Program-made: the position numbers and the translations under genes
Part shown: positions 55,101 through 63,435 of the stretch, piece by piece
Numbering within the stretch: the stretch's first letter is position 1
Layout of the letters: every line of letters begins with the position of its first letter
The notes under the pieces: generated by a model
Seen by the model: only the letters and a program-made list of their open reading frames with translations
What the model was told of the DNA's origin: nothing
Databases searched by the model: none
IMG/VR virus record: IMGVR_UViG_3300021962_000086
Coordinates: 1 to 64,000 of that record
Strand: one strand, 5' to 3'
From: a virus
DNA: 64,000 nt

Positions 55101-57131
55101 GCTAGCAACACCAACAATGCTAGGAGTGCTAATGCCGCCAGCAGTTGTTCCAATCGCTGCAGTTGGATTTAGATATGCTTGATTAGTAGGAGCATTGCCA
55201 AGGTTATATACCTGCGTGTGGAACAGGTAATTTGTCTCTGGGTACTGAGCATAAGGATATTGATCCCAAAGAGTTGCAGATGCATTTCTACTTCCACCAT
55301 CTCCAGTGACTGTACTCAACCAGTTCTTAACATCCCTAGAAGTAGCACTGGGGAATCTTTGCAGATAACATGCGAGTAAACCTGCAACTACAGGAGAAGC
55401 GGCGGATGTTCCGTTGAAGTATGCATCGTAATGGTTGTAACCATACTCAGCAAAAGAATTGTATCTATAGTAATCTTGGTATCCAGAGGTAGGAGATCCT
55501 GCTGCAAGCATGTCATCGGCAGGAGCCCACACATCGATGCCAGGACCGTAGTTGGAGTAAGATGCCTTTCTTTCTTTCGGTCCACTATTATACTGAACAT
55601 AATCATCAAGAGCACCAACAGTAATAACAGGATAGAACTCATCGTATCCAGTAATAACTGGAACAAGTGGATCACTATCATCAATAATTGGAGTAGCAGT
55701 GTATCCGACACCCATCGGATTCATCCACTCCTTGCTTCCCATCGGGCACATATATTGCCCATAGTTGGTAAACTCAGGGCGAGTATCTCTGACAAAGTAC
55801 CATCTATCGTCGCAAGCATCAAGTCTAGAAGGATCATCAGTACCAACACCAATTCTCTGGTCATTGTTACCAGCAGCACAAACATGGATGACTCCTTCAT
55901 CCATCATTTCTTTTCCTGCTGCATCAATTGCTGCACTTCTAGCAGAAGATGTCCAAGAACGATATGCTCCGCTAACTTGGTTGTTGAAACCATAGACTAC
56001 AGTTCTAGCATCAATAGGATTGGTGGGATAACCGTAGTTAAAGTAGAGATAGTTTTGTGTTCCTCTCCACCTAGTATAGTGACTATTATATGCTCTAGCA
56101 GCAGCTTGATAACCCCAACTACTATTAACGATCGTTGGTTTCTTTACTCCAAGAGTAGGATCTACTGGTTTATGTCTGTGGAATAATTTAACCAGATCAT
56201 AAGCTTCTTCTTGACCAAGACCAACATTACCAGATACTGTAGGTACGGACCAAATGAGTGACTTAAATGCTAAACCAAATGCCTTACCTGCAGCAACAGA
56301 GGCAGCAGCAGTACCATGACCACTAGTTAAGTTTACATAAGAACTTCTGCCCATACCTGCTCTATCAGCAGTGTAAGAACCATTATTGATATTAACTGTA
56401 CCGATGCTTGCAAACTGGGAGGATCTTTGTGAAGAAAATTCCCACCACTCAATCGCCTTATCGGTGGCAATACCAGTGACTCCATCCCATCTAGTGTAGG
56501 TATAGTTATTGGTTACGGTAAACCAAGTAGGGTCGATGAGCAGAGGACCATCAAGAACAATGTCTCTTACTCTGCTTGTTCCATCATCATTTCTAAACTC
56601 TGGGTGTGCCGCGAAAACACCAGAGTCCATGACAACAATGTCAACATTGCTGCCATCGTAGACATACTCATAGGCAACTCCATCAGGACTGATCTGTTGA
56701 GGAGCGATGTACCCATAAATGTTATTGGGATGAGCATCTCCATAAGTGGAGAATCCAGTTCTATATACACCCCAGTTTGTTCTATTAACTTCCCCAATGG
56801 TGCTACCAATACTGGTAATATATCGATATGTCTTTACTTTATCTCCACCAAATCTATCCTGAACAGTGGCATGAACAGGTTCAGGATACAACTCGGGGTT
56901 ATCCCTATGAGACAACTCAATCCATGCAATATCAGGATGATTGGCAAGTGTATCTGCTTCCTCTTCCGTTAACTCGTAAGTAGAACGAGTTGGACTATGA
57001 TCTTTTGAGTTAGTGCAGCAGACATGACGATCAGGTACACATTCCTCACATGAAGAGAAGGTGAGGAGATTATGAATTCTATGCCATGCTTCAGGGCTGG
57101 TTGCACTAATGGTATATCTCTTGAGAGTCAT
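52182..57131 (-). CDS. Giant virion protein with subtilisin-like S8 protease domain
   Basis: A 1649-aa protein. The N-terminal about 80 residues resemble a propeptide and carry two Cys pairs (SCEEC, CC). Residues about 160-610 are an S8 subtilisin domain: Asp169 (VVMDSGV), His272 (SGHGTAAASVAAG), Asn422 (CAAGNND) and Ser576 (NGTSAASPVVAG), a full catalytic set. Two fibronectin-like repeats follow (about 650-930), then fibre-like repeats (FFGDGSGLTGV, FIGDGSQLTNI) as in phage tail fibres. It is probably a tail fibre or spike that cuts host surface protein or itself. Late promoter at 57161-57168. Confidence 0.85.
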   Translation of the reverse strand: MTLKRYTISATSPEAWHRIHNLLTFSSCEECVPDRHVCCTNSKDHSPTRSTYELTEEEADTLANHPDIAWIELSHRDNPELYPEPVHATVQDRFGGDKVKTYRYITSIGSTIGEVNRTNWGVYRTGFSTYGDAHPNNIYGYIAPQQISPDGVAYEYVYDGSNVDIVVMDSGVFAAHPEFRNDDGTSRVRDIVLDGPLLIDPTWFTVTNNYTYTRWDGVTGIATDKAIEWWEFSSQRSSQFASIGTVNINNGSYTADRAGMGRSSYVNLTSGHGTAAASVAAGKAFGLAFKSLIWSVPTVSGNVGLGQEEAYDLVKLFHRHKPVDPTLGVKKPTIVNSSWGYQAAARAYNSHYTRWRGTQNYLYFNYGYPTNPIDARTVVYGFNNQVSGAYRSWTSSARSAAIDAAGKEMMDEGVIHVCAAGNNDQRIGVGTDDPSRLDACDDRWYFVRDTRPEFTNYGQYMCPMGSKEWMNPMGVGYTATPIIDDSDPLVPVITGYDEFYPVITVGALDDYVQYNSGPKERKASYSNYGPGIDVWAPADDMLAAGSPTSGYQDYYRYNSFAEYGYNHYDAYFNGTSAASPVVAGLLACYLQRFPSATSRDVKNWLSTVTGDGGSRNASATLWDQYPYAQYPETNYLFHTQVYNLGNAPTNQAYLNPTAAIGTTAGGISTPSIVGVASDGVFRAGIALTSSAYTPVGGAYESGTLKKVRFQVSTDSSFNNIVYDTPTNNTQIVQEVDLSSAQTYYVRVQHISNADGASFTSYTSEFSGISSFRTNIPAFGAIQPTVLNPIEGIVLDNVTGVVLRSSAYSPLNGVSASGTLKAIEFEVSEDPAFSSTVWSSVGENSTAETQTVQATLLYGVTYYIRVRHVSNADGSSLVESTSDWSPTRTVSTLQFDNNVFGRTRNLVTSLQGGVVTPVLLFEAPELVEVTVTVSNKTNLKSNYSVGLSSSFGFLDSDYIAYGIEIVPGQATHLENIAMKPGDKIFVNSFDPGINFSAYTTKFFRNTSADSALVHGRSKSLTSSYDPPNNVNRELTILDATENSLATVHATNRGDTPTAVSVGIASGDITSVKPSDFIVFGVRLQPLQDFKVDNIGISTGQTLFIRASRPNVSFVAYSKPADDGPSGVGTVASVNTAGIITAAQFFGDGSGLTGVTAIGAGVEVLDSGSVIGAASTIDFGSQLTVSPISAGIVTITGPDSVSLATTALNLDPSFIPERATYSDYATVAGLATNAQSATNALLANSATQASLALGISTNATITVYNDVTAPRFIGDGSQLTNIVAAGSGVIVNEDGSLVGTAGTINFTSPLTVSSVSAGIVTIAVDEVPRATLAGIASEAVVAGLATFASFAGVATQALNANFASVSSFSALTGAADTAKNLYTESRLPYLPLPVTFGTKSSRHRYIGVGSDSTINIQGYEAPYLRFEVGQVYRFENAAQQANFPIRFYYSPDGLGVGFGTTSPNQFSDNVTETGSYTEITVTENTPQLLYYGAGIGTTMGYMGNSVQVFNHDFHKVNRVGEFKNLSGLKTCTYTQMFEGRATSWYMNSNLGVGNNDYTPGDRSHNISSLVQTSTGIYTVNFADPMNDTDYAVIGIGSGINAFPGGIVELRISDRTVNGFTMRVYNSIPALEDLGELSIVTYGGQDGEPTYI

Positions 57132-57160
57132 GTCTGCGACACTATAAGGGCACCTTTTTT

Positions 57161-57168
57161 ATATTTAG
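57161..57168 (-). promoter_or_regulatory. T4-type late promoter
   Basis: Minus-strand CTAAATAT, 29 bases before the subtilisin-like gene. Unlike most others in the window, it has no upstream stop codon to overlap. Confidence 0.6.
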
Positions 57169-57202
57169 GTATGGTAGAATATATAGTAAAAAGAGTCTTG
57201 CT

Positions 57203-57994
57203 ATGAACATCGTCACTGGTGCCAACGGTTTTATTGGCAAACACTTTGTCAAATCTATGGACAATGTGTTGGAAATTGATCTCGATAATTGCGAAGAATT
57301 TCTAGAGCGTTTCACCCGTTGGGAAGATGTGGATATGATTATCCATATGGGAGCATTGTCATCCACAACGGAGAAGAATGTTGGAATGATCTACAAATAT
57401 AATATTGATTATAGCATTAGACTTTTTGAGAAAGCAATCAAGCATGGCATCCCTGTGAAGTATGCCTCGTCTGCTTCAGTGTATGGTAACCAAGATGGTG
57501 TTATCAATCCTCTTAATTATTATGCCCTGTCTAAGATTACTGTGGACTATTGGGTGAAAGAAAACATGGACCGTTTCTCTCATGTGCAGGGGTTCAGATT
57601 CTTTAATGTGTATGGCAGCGGAGAGACCCACAAGGGCGATCAGGCAAGTCTTGTAAGCAAGTTTAACTGGCAGTCCCAAACAGGTAGGATCCACCCCTTT
57701 GCAGACTCTTCTAAGGTGTGGAGAGACTATGTATGGGTGGGAGATATTGTTAATGTTGTTCTGTCTAACAATGCGGGCAGCGGTATCTTTGATCTTGGTA
57801 CTGGCGAACCCATCACCATCCAAATGGTTGCGGATTTGATTGCACAAAAAACAAAGGCTGTAGTGGAAGAAGTTCCCTTTCCACCCAACCTTATCGGCAA
57901 GTATCAGTTTTACACCAAGGCAGACATGTCCTGGTTAGATTATAAGTTTAAGACAGTAGAAGAATATGTCAATCGCCAGCGTGAATTCGAATAG
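57203..57994 (+). CDS. hldD: ADP-L-glycero-D-manno-heptose 6-epimerase-like (HldD)
   Basis: A 263-aa short-chain epimerase. Rossmann motif TGANGFIG (residues 5-12), Tyr107xxxLys111 (YYALSK), and HldD-specific segments: FRFFNVYGSGETHKGDQASLV, RDYVWVGDIVNVV, GIFDLGTGEPITIQMVADL and IGKYQFYTKADMSWL. HldD turns ADP-D-glycero-beta-D-manno-heptose into the L-glycero form. Bacterial HldD has about 310 aa. It is on the opposite strand from the kinase and transferase genes and converges on the cupin gene with a 26-base overlap. Confidence 0.85.
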   Translation: MNIVTGANGFIGKHFVKSMDNVLEIDLDNCEEFLERFTRWEDVDMIIHMGALSSTTEKNVGMIYKYNIDYSIRLFEKAIKHGIPVKYASSASVYGNQDGVINPLNYYALSKITVDYWVKENMDRFSHVQGFRFFNVYGSGETHKGDQASLVSKFNWQSQTGRIHPFADSSKVWRDYVWVGDIVNVVLSNNAGSGIFDLGTGEPITIQMVADLIAQKTKAVVEEVPFPPNLIGKYQFYTKADMSWLDYKFKTVEEYVNRQREFE

Positions 57995-58328
57995 AATCTG
58001 AGTCAAAGTGTTGCGTTGAGAACTCAAACAATTCGGAGTCTTCCAACGCAACCATCTGATGTCTGAGACCTACAGGAATATGAAACTTATCTCCTGGTTC
58101 TAGAACCAGAGTCTCAGCATCTTCAAGACCGTCCACCTCTCCATAGAACAATAAGATGAGACCACTTTGTAAGTAAAAGGTCTCATCTTTTATATTATGA
58201 TAGTGCCAAGAACATCTCTTTCCTTTCTCAAAGAAGAGAAGTTTGCCACAGTACTGTTCATTATTTACAATCCACTTCTCGTATCCCCAACCTTTGGGAA
58301 CCTCTTTAATAGTCTGAGAAGAATTCAT
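57969..58328 (-). CDS. Cupin protein, sugar-phosphate isomerase-like
   Basis: A 119-aa single cupin: WSWHYHNIKDETFYLQSGLI-type segment (CSWHYHNIKDETF), then LEPGDKFHIPVGLRHQM. The three metal ligands can be read as His-x-His and a later His, with Glu. Resembles WbuC or the cupin part of mannose-6-phosphate isomerases. Start ATG 58328 is chosen for the GGGAG nine bases upstream. Last gene of the leftward island. Role in sugar synthesis is inferred from its position. Confidence 0.65.
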   Translation of the reverse strand: MNSSQTIKEVPKGWGYEKWIVNNEQYCGKLLFFEKGKRCSWHYHNIKDETFYLQSGLILLFYGEVDGLEDAETLVLEPGDKFHIPVGLRHQMVALEDSELFEFSTQHFDSDSIRIHAGD

Positions 58329-58638
58329 TTGCATTGACTCCCTTATCATCTATGTAGTAATCACCCGATGGTTTTCCTAGGTGAAGTTCATGAAACTTAC
58401 AACCCCATTCTTTAAGTTGATTGTATGTAAAGTCATAGAAATTATTATGAGAAAGCATGCGAGAGTTTTTAAACCTTCCCATACCTCTTGCTGTAAGATA
58501 GGTAATGTAATGCCCCTCATCATATAGTTGATTAATTCTATCAATTCTTTCTTGGATGGGGGCAGCACCAGTATACCTAGTTTCGTCAGTAGATCCAGGA
58601 GTACAGATAGTACCATCTATGTCAATAGTATATCTCAT
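58306..58638 (-). CDS. Short HAD-type phosphatase
   Basis: A 110-aa HAD protein: motif I DIDGTIC (Asp5 or Asp7 nucleophile), THR-like ARG in LTARGMGR, and the last motif DYYIDDKGVNA. It is small and lacks a cap domain, similar to polynucleotide or sugar-phosphate phosphatases. In the heptose pathway a bisphosphate phosphatase (GmhB) is needed; this gene could fill that role, but GmhB is usually about 190 aa. ATGA-coupled to the carbamoyltransferase. Confidence 0.65.
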   Translation of the reverse strand: MRYTIDIDGTICTPGSTDETRYTGAAPIQERIDRINQLYDEGHYITYLTARGMGRFKNSRMLSHNNFYDFTYNQLKEWGCKFHELHLGKPSGDYYIDDKGVNANEFFSDY

Positions 58639-60470
58639 TCGGAATCATCCACTAAACTATAGTTAATCTTCCCTCTTTTACCAGCGTTTGAATTTTCTGA
58701 GATGTACAGCATCTTTTTTTGGTTGGGGAAGTAAGTGTATTCTAATTCCGATCTTTGCAAAGTTTCAATCACATCATCAACTGTTTCACAAATAGTATCT
58801 CCACCTAGATTAAATGAAGTATTAAGTAGCATTGGAATACCAGTTCTCTTGTAAAACTCTTCGATCAAATCATAGTAATTTTTATTCTGTTCTCTAGATA
58901 CTGTTTGAATTCTACAAGTTTTATCGACATGCAAAACTCCAGGAATTTTATCCCAAACTTTCTCATGAGCATTGACGGCAAACATCATGAATGGACTTTC
59001 ATCAAGACCACGCATATCAAACCAGTCATGAACATGATCTAATAGTACGGATGCTGCAAAGGGTCTCCATAACTCACGACCTTTCTTTTTGTTCATTATA
59101 AGTTGTGCATTTGGATTCCTAGGATCAAATAACAATGATCTATTACCAAGAGCACGAGGTCCCTGTTCGGATCTCCCCTGAAAGATTCCTACTGGATTAC
59201 CATTCTCAATAACATCAACTACTTCAGAAAGAGTTGTGTCATACGCGCTTTCTGGAATATCATGTTGTCTTTCAATTCCAAGATACAAAGATTTCAAAGG
59301 ATAAATTTCCTTTGATTGTGTATGCTGTCTCCATTCAAGCATTGCTTGACCAGCAGATAAACCAGCATCATAACAAATTGGTTCCACAAACAACTTACCA
59401 CCTTCAGGCAAATACTTTAGATACTCATAGTTAGCAACACAATTTAGAGCACACCCACCAGTCAGAACAATGTTCTTACATCCAGTAAGTTCCACTGCCT
59501 TTTTAATGAGATCAATCATATAAGACTCAAAGTCTTTTTGCATCCTGTAAGCAAGATCACAATTAACAGAAAATTTAATTCTAGGATCCTCAACTTGATC
59601 TGGAGCAGTAAGTGCTGGACCTGATCTAACTATATCATTTTCATCTCTACTACATCTCTTCACACCATCATTGTATAGTTTATATAAATCTATTTTTCCT
59701 TCAGGGTAAATGTATTCATAGTAATCGATCAGTACTCCATTAGAAACTCTAACAAATAATTCTTCATTAACTTCTCCGTTAATTACAAATGGTTTTATGT
59801 TTGGATTATCCTTTCCATATGGAGCGAGTCCCATTGTCTTTCCAGACGCAGTATAATTAAATCCAATGTATTCACTAGCAGCAGCATAAGCCATACCAAT
59901 TCCAGTGGTAGGATTTTCTACTTGCTCTTCGGTTTCAATAAAAACTGGCGCATATCTTTGATGTAGCAATTCAAAGTTGCATGGATAGGATGCTTTATAA
60001 ATGCTTTCTACCTCATGACCACCACCAATAATTGCTCCAGCACCATCCACAACTACAACTGCCGCTTCTTCAAATCCAGAGTTATAGAATCCAATAGATG
60101 CGTGAGAAAGATGGTGTTGGTTTTGAAATGATTTGCATTTATACTTATTTTTTCTCATAACTTTTGATGCTACAAGAAGACAGATATCGATGGAATCATC
60201 GACCATCTTCTTCTCCATTGGTATCTCAATGGTAGTATAAGCAATCAAAGAGTCTTTAGAAATAAATGCGTTGCCATATAAAAGCGACAACAAAGGATAT
60301 GAATCATGCTTTCTATGGCTAAGTCTTTCTTCCTCAATCATCCATTTGACTTTACCGTCTACAAGATAGCAAACAGATGCATCGTGAGCAATATTCATAG
60401 AAAAAATACTATTCACATTTTCTGGCAAAATTTTTACAGCAGACTGATTTTGTAAGGAGATTTCTTTCAT
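58635..60470 (-). CDS. NodU/CmcH-family O-carbamoyltransferase
   Basis: A 611-aa enzyme. Motifs: MNIAHDASVCYLVDGKV, HHLSHASIGFYNSG, VVVVDGAGA, ASGKTMGLAPYG, LTGGCALNCVANY, FQGRSEQGPRALGNRSLLF, LWRPFAAS, CRIQTV and LNTSFNLGGDTICET. Clearly paralogous to the 607-aa enzyme at 61612, with the same C-terminal WFDMRGLDESPF pattern. It needs carbamoyl phosphate and probably modifies a sugar hydroxyl. ATGA-type junctions on both sides. Confidence 0.9.
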   Translation of the reverse strand: MKEISLQNQSAVKILPENVNSIFSMNIAHDASVCYLVDGKVKWMIEEERLSHRKHDSYPLLSLLYGNAFISKDSLIAYTTIEIPMEKKMVDDSIDICLLVASKVMRKNKYKCKSFQNQHHLSHASIGFYNSGFEEAAVVVVDGAGAIIGGGHEVESIYKASYPCNFELLHQRYAPVFIETEEQVENPTTGIGMAYAAASEYIGFNYTASGKTMGLAPYGKDNPNIKPFVINGEVNEELFVRVSNGVLIDYYEYIYPEGKIDLYKLYNDGVKRCSRDENDIVRSGPALTAPDQVEDPRIKFSVNCDLAYRMQKDFESYMIDLIKKAVELTGCKNIVLTGGCALNCVANYEYLKYLPEGGKLFVEPICYDAGLSAGQAMLEWRQHTQSKEIYPLKSLYLGIERQHDIPESAYDTTLSEVVDVIENGNPVGIFQGRSEQGPRALGNRSLLFDPRNPNAQLIMNKKKGRELWRPFAASVLLDHVHDWFDMRGLDESPFMMFAVNAHEKVWDKIPGVLHVDKTCRIQTVSREQNKNYYDLIEEFYKRTGIPMLLNTSFNLGGDTICETVDDVIETLQRSELEYTYFPNQKKMLYISENSNAGKRGKINYSLVDDSE

Positions 60471-61261
60471 GAGTTCAAAATAGAATCAACATCTTCCATG
60501 GTCATAGTGTATGTACCAGGATTTTGAACGGCAATTGCAGCTGCTCTATTTGCAAAAGCAATTGCTTCTTCCATGACTGGAAGTTGAATGTGATAAAACA
60601 CAAGGGCAGCGAGAAAGGTATCACCTGCGCCAGACACATCGAACACACGCTCAATTTCTTTTACAGGATATTGAGTCTTGTTCCAGATGCATCCATTAGC
60701 ACCCATGGTTACAATTAAGTTAGTAGCTTTGGGGATAGTATTAGGATCTAATGCTTCAAATTCTTTTTGATTAATCTTGTAGATGACATTATCATATTCA
60801 GACAGGAGTCTGGTTGCTTTCGTATCTACAAATACTTTGATCTTAGGATTTCTACTGGCGACATATGAAATAACTTCAGAAACATTAAGAAACCCTTTGT
60901 TATAATCGGAGATTACAATGGCATCATAGATCTCATGCATCAATGCCATCTGAAGTTGTGCCTGATGGATTGGTTTTATATCAGGTTCTTCATCTACACG
61001 AACGATCTGCTGATTAGTACGCTCATCAATGTATCTTGTCTTAGTAATCTTCTCTTTATTAGTTACGAAGTTTACATTAATACCAAGAGACTTTAAATTT
61101 TCACAGACATTGCCTGCCATACCAGGAGCAGATTGCTTCTGACGATGCTTAAGAACAGGTACGGGTGCCTCTGGACTCAAGCGATTGCATGATCCATAAA
61201 TCCATTCATCGGTACAACTATCCCCGATCAATAATACATTGTATTGTCTTGCTAGTCGCAT
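60467..61261 (-). CDS. HldE kinase domain (heptose-7-phosphate kinase-like)
   Basis: A 264-aa PfkB/ribokinase-family kinase. GDSCTDEWIYGSCNRLSPEAPVPV and GMAGNVCENLKSLG match the N-terminal domain of HldE (RfaE), which phosphorylates D-glycero-D-manno-heptose 7-phosphate. Catalytic Asp214 in DVSGAGDTF. It is a separate gene here and lies after the nucleotidyltransferase; in most bacteria the two are fused in the order kinase-transferase. ATGA coupling with the carbamoyltransferase after it. Confidence 0.85.
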   Translation of the reverse strand: MRLARQYNVLLIGDSCTDEWIYGSCNRLSPEAPVPVLKHRQKQSAPGMAGNVCENLKSLGINVNFVTNKEKITKTRYIDERTNQQIVRVDEEPDIKPIHQAQLQMALMHEIYDAIVISDYNKGFLNVSEVISYVASRNPKIKVFVDTKATRLLSEYDNVIYKINQKEFEALDPNTIPKATNLIVTMGANGCIWNKTQYPVKEIERVFDVSGAGDTFLAALVFYHIQLPVMEEAIAFANRAAAIAVQNPGTYTMTMEDVDSILNS

Positions 61262-61619
61262 AGTCTTCTAATCTATCAAAGAATTTTAATTCTGCTGAGT
61301 GCATCGACCCAATGACTGTCTTTCCTTTCCAGTCAGATCCTACTACCATTATATCAGGTTGTATGGTTTTAACCAAGTCTTCTAATTCTTGATCGCTGGA
61401 AAAAGAAAGTACTTTGTCTACAGTTTTGAGAGACTGTAACATTATGATTCTATCTATGCATGAATTAATAGGTCTTGTCGGACCTTTCATCTCCTTCACC
61501 CTACTATCGGTATCGATAGCAACGATAACCTCATCGCCAAGAGACCTTGCATAAGAAAGAAGTGCAAGGTGCCCACGATGAAGGATATCAAATGTACCGT
61601 TGACAAATACTCTAGTCAT
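61218..61619 (-). CDS. HldE nucleotidyltransferase domain (heptose-1-phosphate adenylyltransferase-like)
   Basis: A 133-aa cytidylyltransferase-fold enzyme. VNGTFDILHRGH contains HxGH (residues 14-17, HRGH), followed by KGPTRPIN and GSDWKGKTVIGS. It matches the C-terminal HldE (RfaE) domain that makes ADP-heptose from heptose 1-phosphate. Overlaps the kinase gene by 44 bases in another frame and follows the 607-aa carbamoyltransferase by eight bases of overlap. Confidence 0.85.
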   Translation of the reverse strand: MTRVFVNGTFDILHRGHLALLSYARSLGDEVIVAIDTDSRVKEMKGPTRPINSCIDRIIMLQSLKTVDKVLSFSSDQELEDLVKTIQPDIMVVGSDWKGKTVIGSMHSAELKFFDRLEDYATSKTIQCIIDRG

Positions 61620-63435
61620 TCTTAACAGTAATCAGTTTACCATACTCAGGAAGATACAAATACTCGATACCAGAGTTAGCAAGAGTACGCACAGCGTCGT
61701 CAAGGGTCTCAACCAAAGGTTCACCACCAAGATTGAAACTGGTGTTAAACAGAATCGGACAACCTGTAGCATCATAGAATGCTTTGATGAGTCTGTAGTA
61801 GTTTTCATTCTGCTTTTCGGTAACAGTTTGGATTCTACATGTGCCATCAACATGAATGATAGAGGGAATCTTTTCTTCGATTCCAGGTTGACAATTCACA
61901 GCGTACATCATGTGAGGAGTCTCTTCCATTCCACGAAGATCAAACCACTCATGAACATGCTCTTGAAGCATTGATCCAGCAAACGGACGGAAGAATTCAC
62001 GACGCTTAATTTTATTTACATGATCCTTACCATCAGGATCACGGGGATCATAGAGAATAGAACGGTTACCAAGAGCACGAGGACCAGATTCAGATCTACC
62101 TTGGAATAAAGCAACAATATTTTTGTCAGTAATCAAACCAACAATATCTTCGTCCTTTGCTTCGGTAACTTCTCCACCATACTTGTCAGCGGTATCAATG
62201 ATACTATTAATATCATATGTATATTTTGGACCAAGGTATAGACTTTCTGCGTATGGTTTAATATTTGTGTCTCCAGTTGTAAAGTGATGCCAGAATAAAG
62301 CAGCACCGATAGCAGTTCCAGCATCATTACTTACTGGTTCAACATAAAGACTGATACCTTCGTCTTTTAATTCATCGAGATAATAATAATTAGCAACGCA
62401 ATTTAGACCATACCCCCCAGACAAAGCAACATTTTTAATTTGGGTAAGGTTAACCGCAAACCGAATTAAATCAAGAACCTGTTTTTGAGTTTCTTTTTGA
62501 ACTTTATATGAAAGATCTTTACGATTCTGAAGTCTTACCAAATCTTTACGATCAATGTCTATTGGAGTCGCCAACTCTTTATTAAGTTGATCACAAACGA
62601 GTGCTCCATTAGGATATGTTGGAGTAATAAACTCTTGATTTACTTGTTTATAGTGAGGAAGAAACTCATTAGACTTACCAAAAATGTCTGGGAGATTCTC
62701 ATTTTCTTTTCCATAAGGGAAAAGTCCCATAGTTTTACCTGCTTCAATGGAATCAAATCCATTGTACCGCGTAACTGCCTCATAAGATTTTACAATTCCA
62801 GCAGAAGAGTCCGCAATCAGAATACAACTTGATTCATCAGAAGTATCAAACTGTTTATTATCAAATGCAGTTTCAACGAGGAGTGGTCTAAGACCATTTC
62901 CACCTAAGTGCCTATACTTTGATTCTATTTTTGCAGGATATGAGCAATTAAAAACAGTTTCTGTTTCCCAAAGTGTCATTGGGCGACCGTCAACAGAATG
63001 ACTATAAAAAGTTCCTGCACCATCAACGACTACAGAAACCGCTTTATCAAAACCAGAACGATAGAATGCACACGCAGCGTGAAGCTTGTGATGAATATTT
63101 CCAAGATCAATTACTTGGGGGTGAGTTTGAGTTTCTGGATTATAATTTACATCACTACGAATCAAACCCAACTTTCTAGCTAGTGAAGTATATGCATCTT
63201 CACCACAGTAATCTAACTTGGCAGCACTCTCTGCCAGTAGTTGAGTATGGGCAACCACTAAGTAGTCCAATTTATCAGTATATTCTTTTATTTTAAGAAT
63301 GGATAAAAGAGGTGCTCCATCGTATTTCATACGAGAAAATCTTTCTTCCTCGATAGCAAATACTACTTCCCCATTTTTTAACAAGCAGACACCTGCATTA
63401 TGTCCGCGAGTAATACCAGCAATCCATTGAGTCAT
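61612..63435 (-). CDS. NodU/CmcH-family O-carbamoyltransferase
   Basis: A 607-aa enzyme. Motifs: GITRGHNAGVCLLKNGEV, HHKLHAACAFYRSG, VVVDGAGTF, LSGGYGLNCVANYYY, FQGRSESGPRALGNRSIL, FFRPFAGS, CRIQTV and FNTSFNLGGEPLVET. Paralogue of the 611-aa enzyme. It belongs to the glycan island and is ATGA-coupled to the GT9-like gene upstream. Acceptor unknown. Confidence 0.9.
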   Translation of the reverse strand: MTQWIAGITRGHNAGVCLLKNGEVVFAIEEERFSRMKYDGAPLLSILKIKEYTDKLDYLVVAHTQLLAESAAKLDYCGEDAYTSLARKLGLIRSDVNYNPETQTHPQVIDLGNIHHKLHAACAFYRSGFDKAVSVVVDGAGTFYSHSVDGRPMTLWETETVFNCSYPAKIESKYRHLGGNGLRPLLVETAFDNKQFDTSDESSCILIADSSAGIVKSYEAVTRYNGFDSIEAGKTMGLFPYGKENENLPDIFGKSNEFLPHYKQVNQEFITPTYPNGALVCDQLNKELATPIDIDRKDLVRLQNRKDLSYKVQKETQKQVLDLIRFAVNLTQIKNVALSGGYGLNCVANYYYLDELKDEGISLYVEPVSNDAGTAIGAALFWHHFTTGDTNIKPYAESLYLGPKYTYDINSIIDTADKYGGEVTEAKDEDIVGLITDKNIVALFQGRSESGPRALGNRSILYDPRDPDGKDHVNKIKRREFFRPFAGSMLQEHVHEWFDLRGMEETPHMMYAVNCQPGIEEKIPSIIHVDGTCRIQTVTEKQNENYYRLIKAFYDATGCPILFNTSFNLGGEPLVETLDDAVRTLANSGIEYLYLPEYGKLITVKND

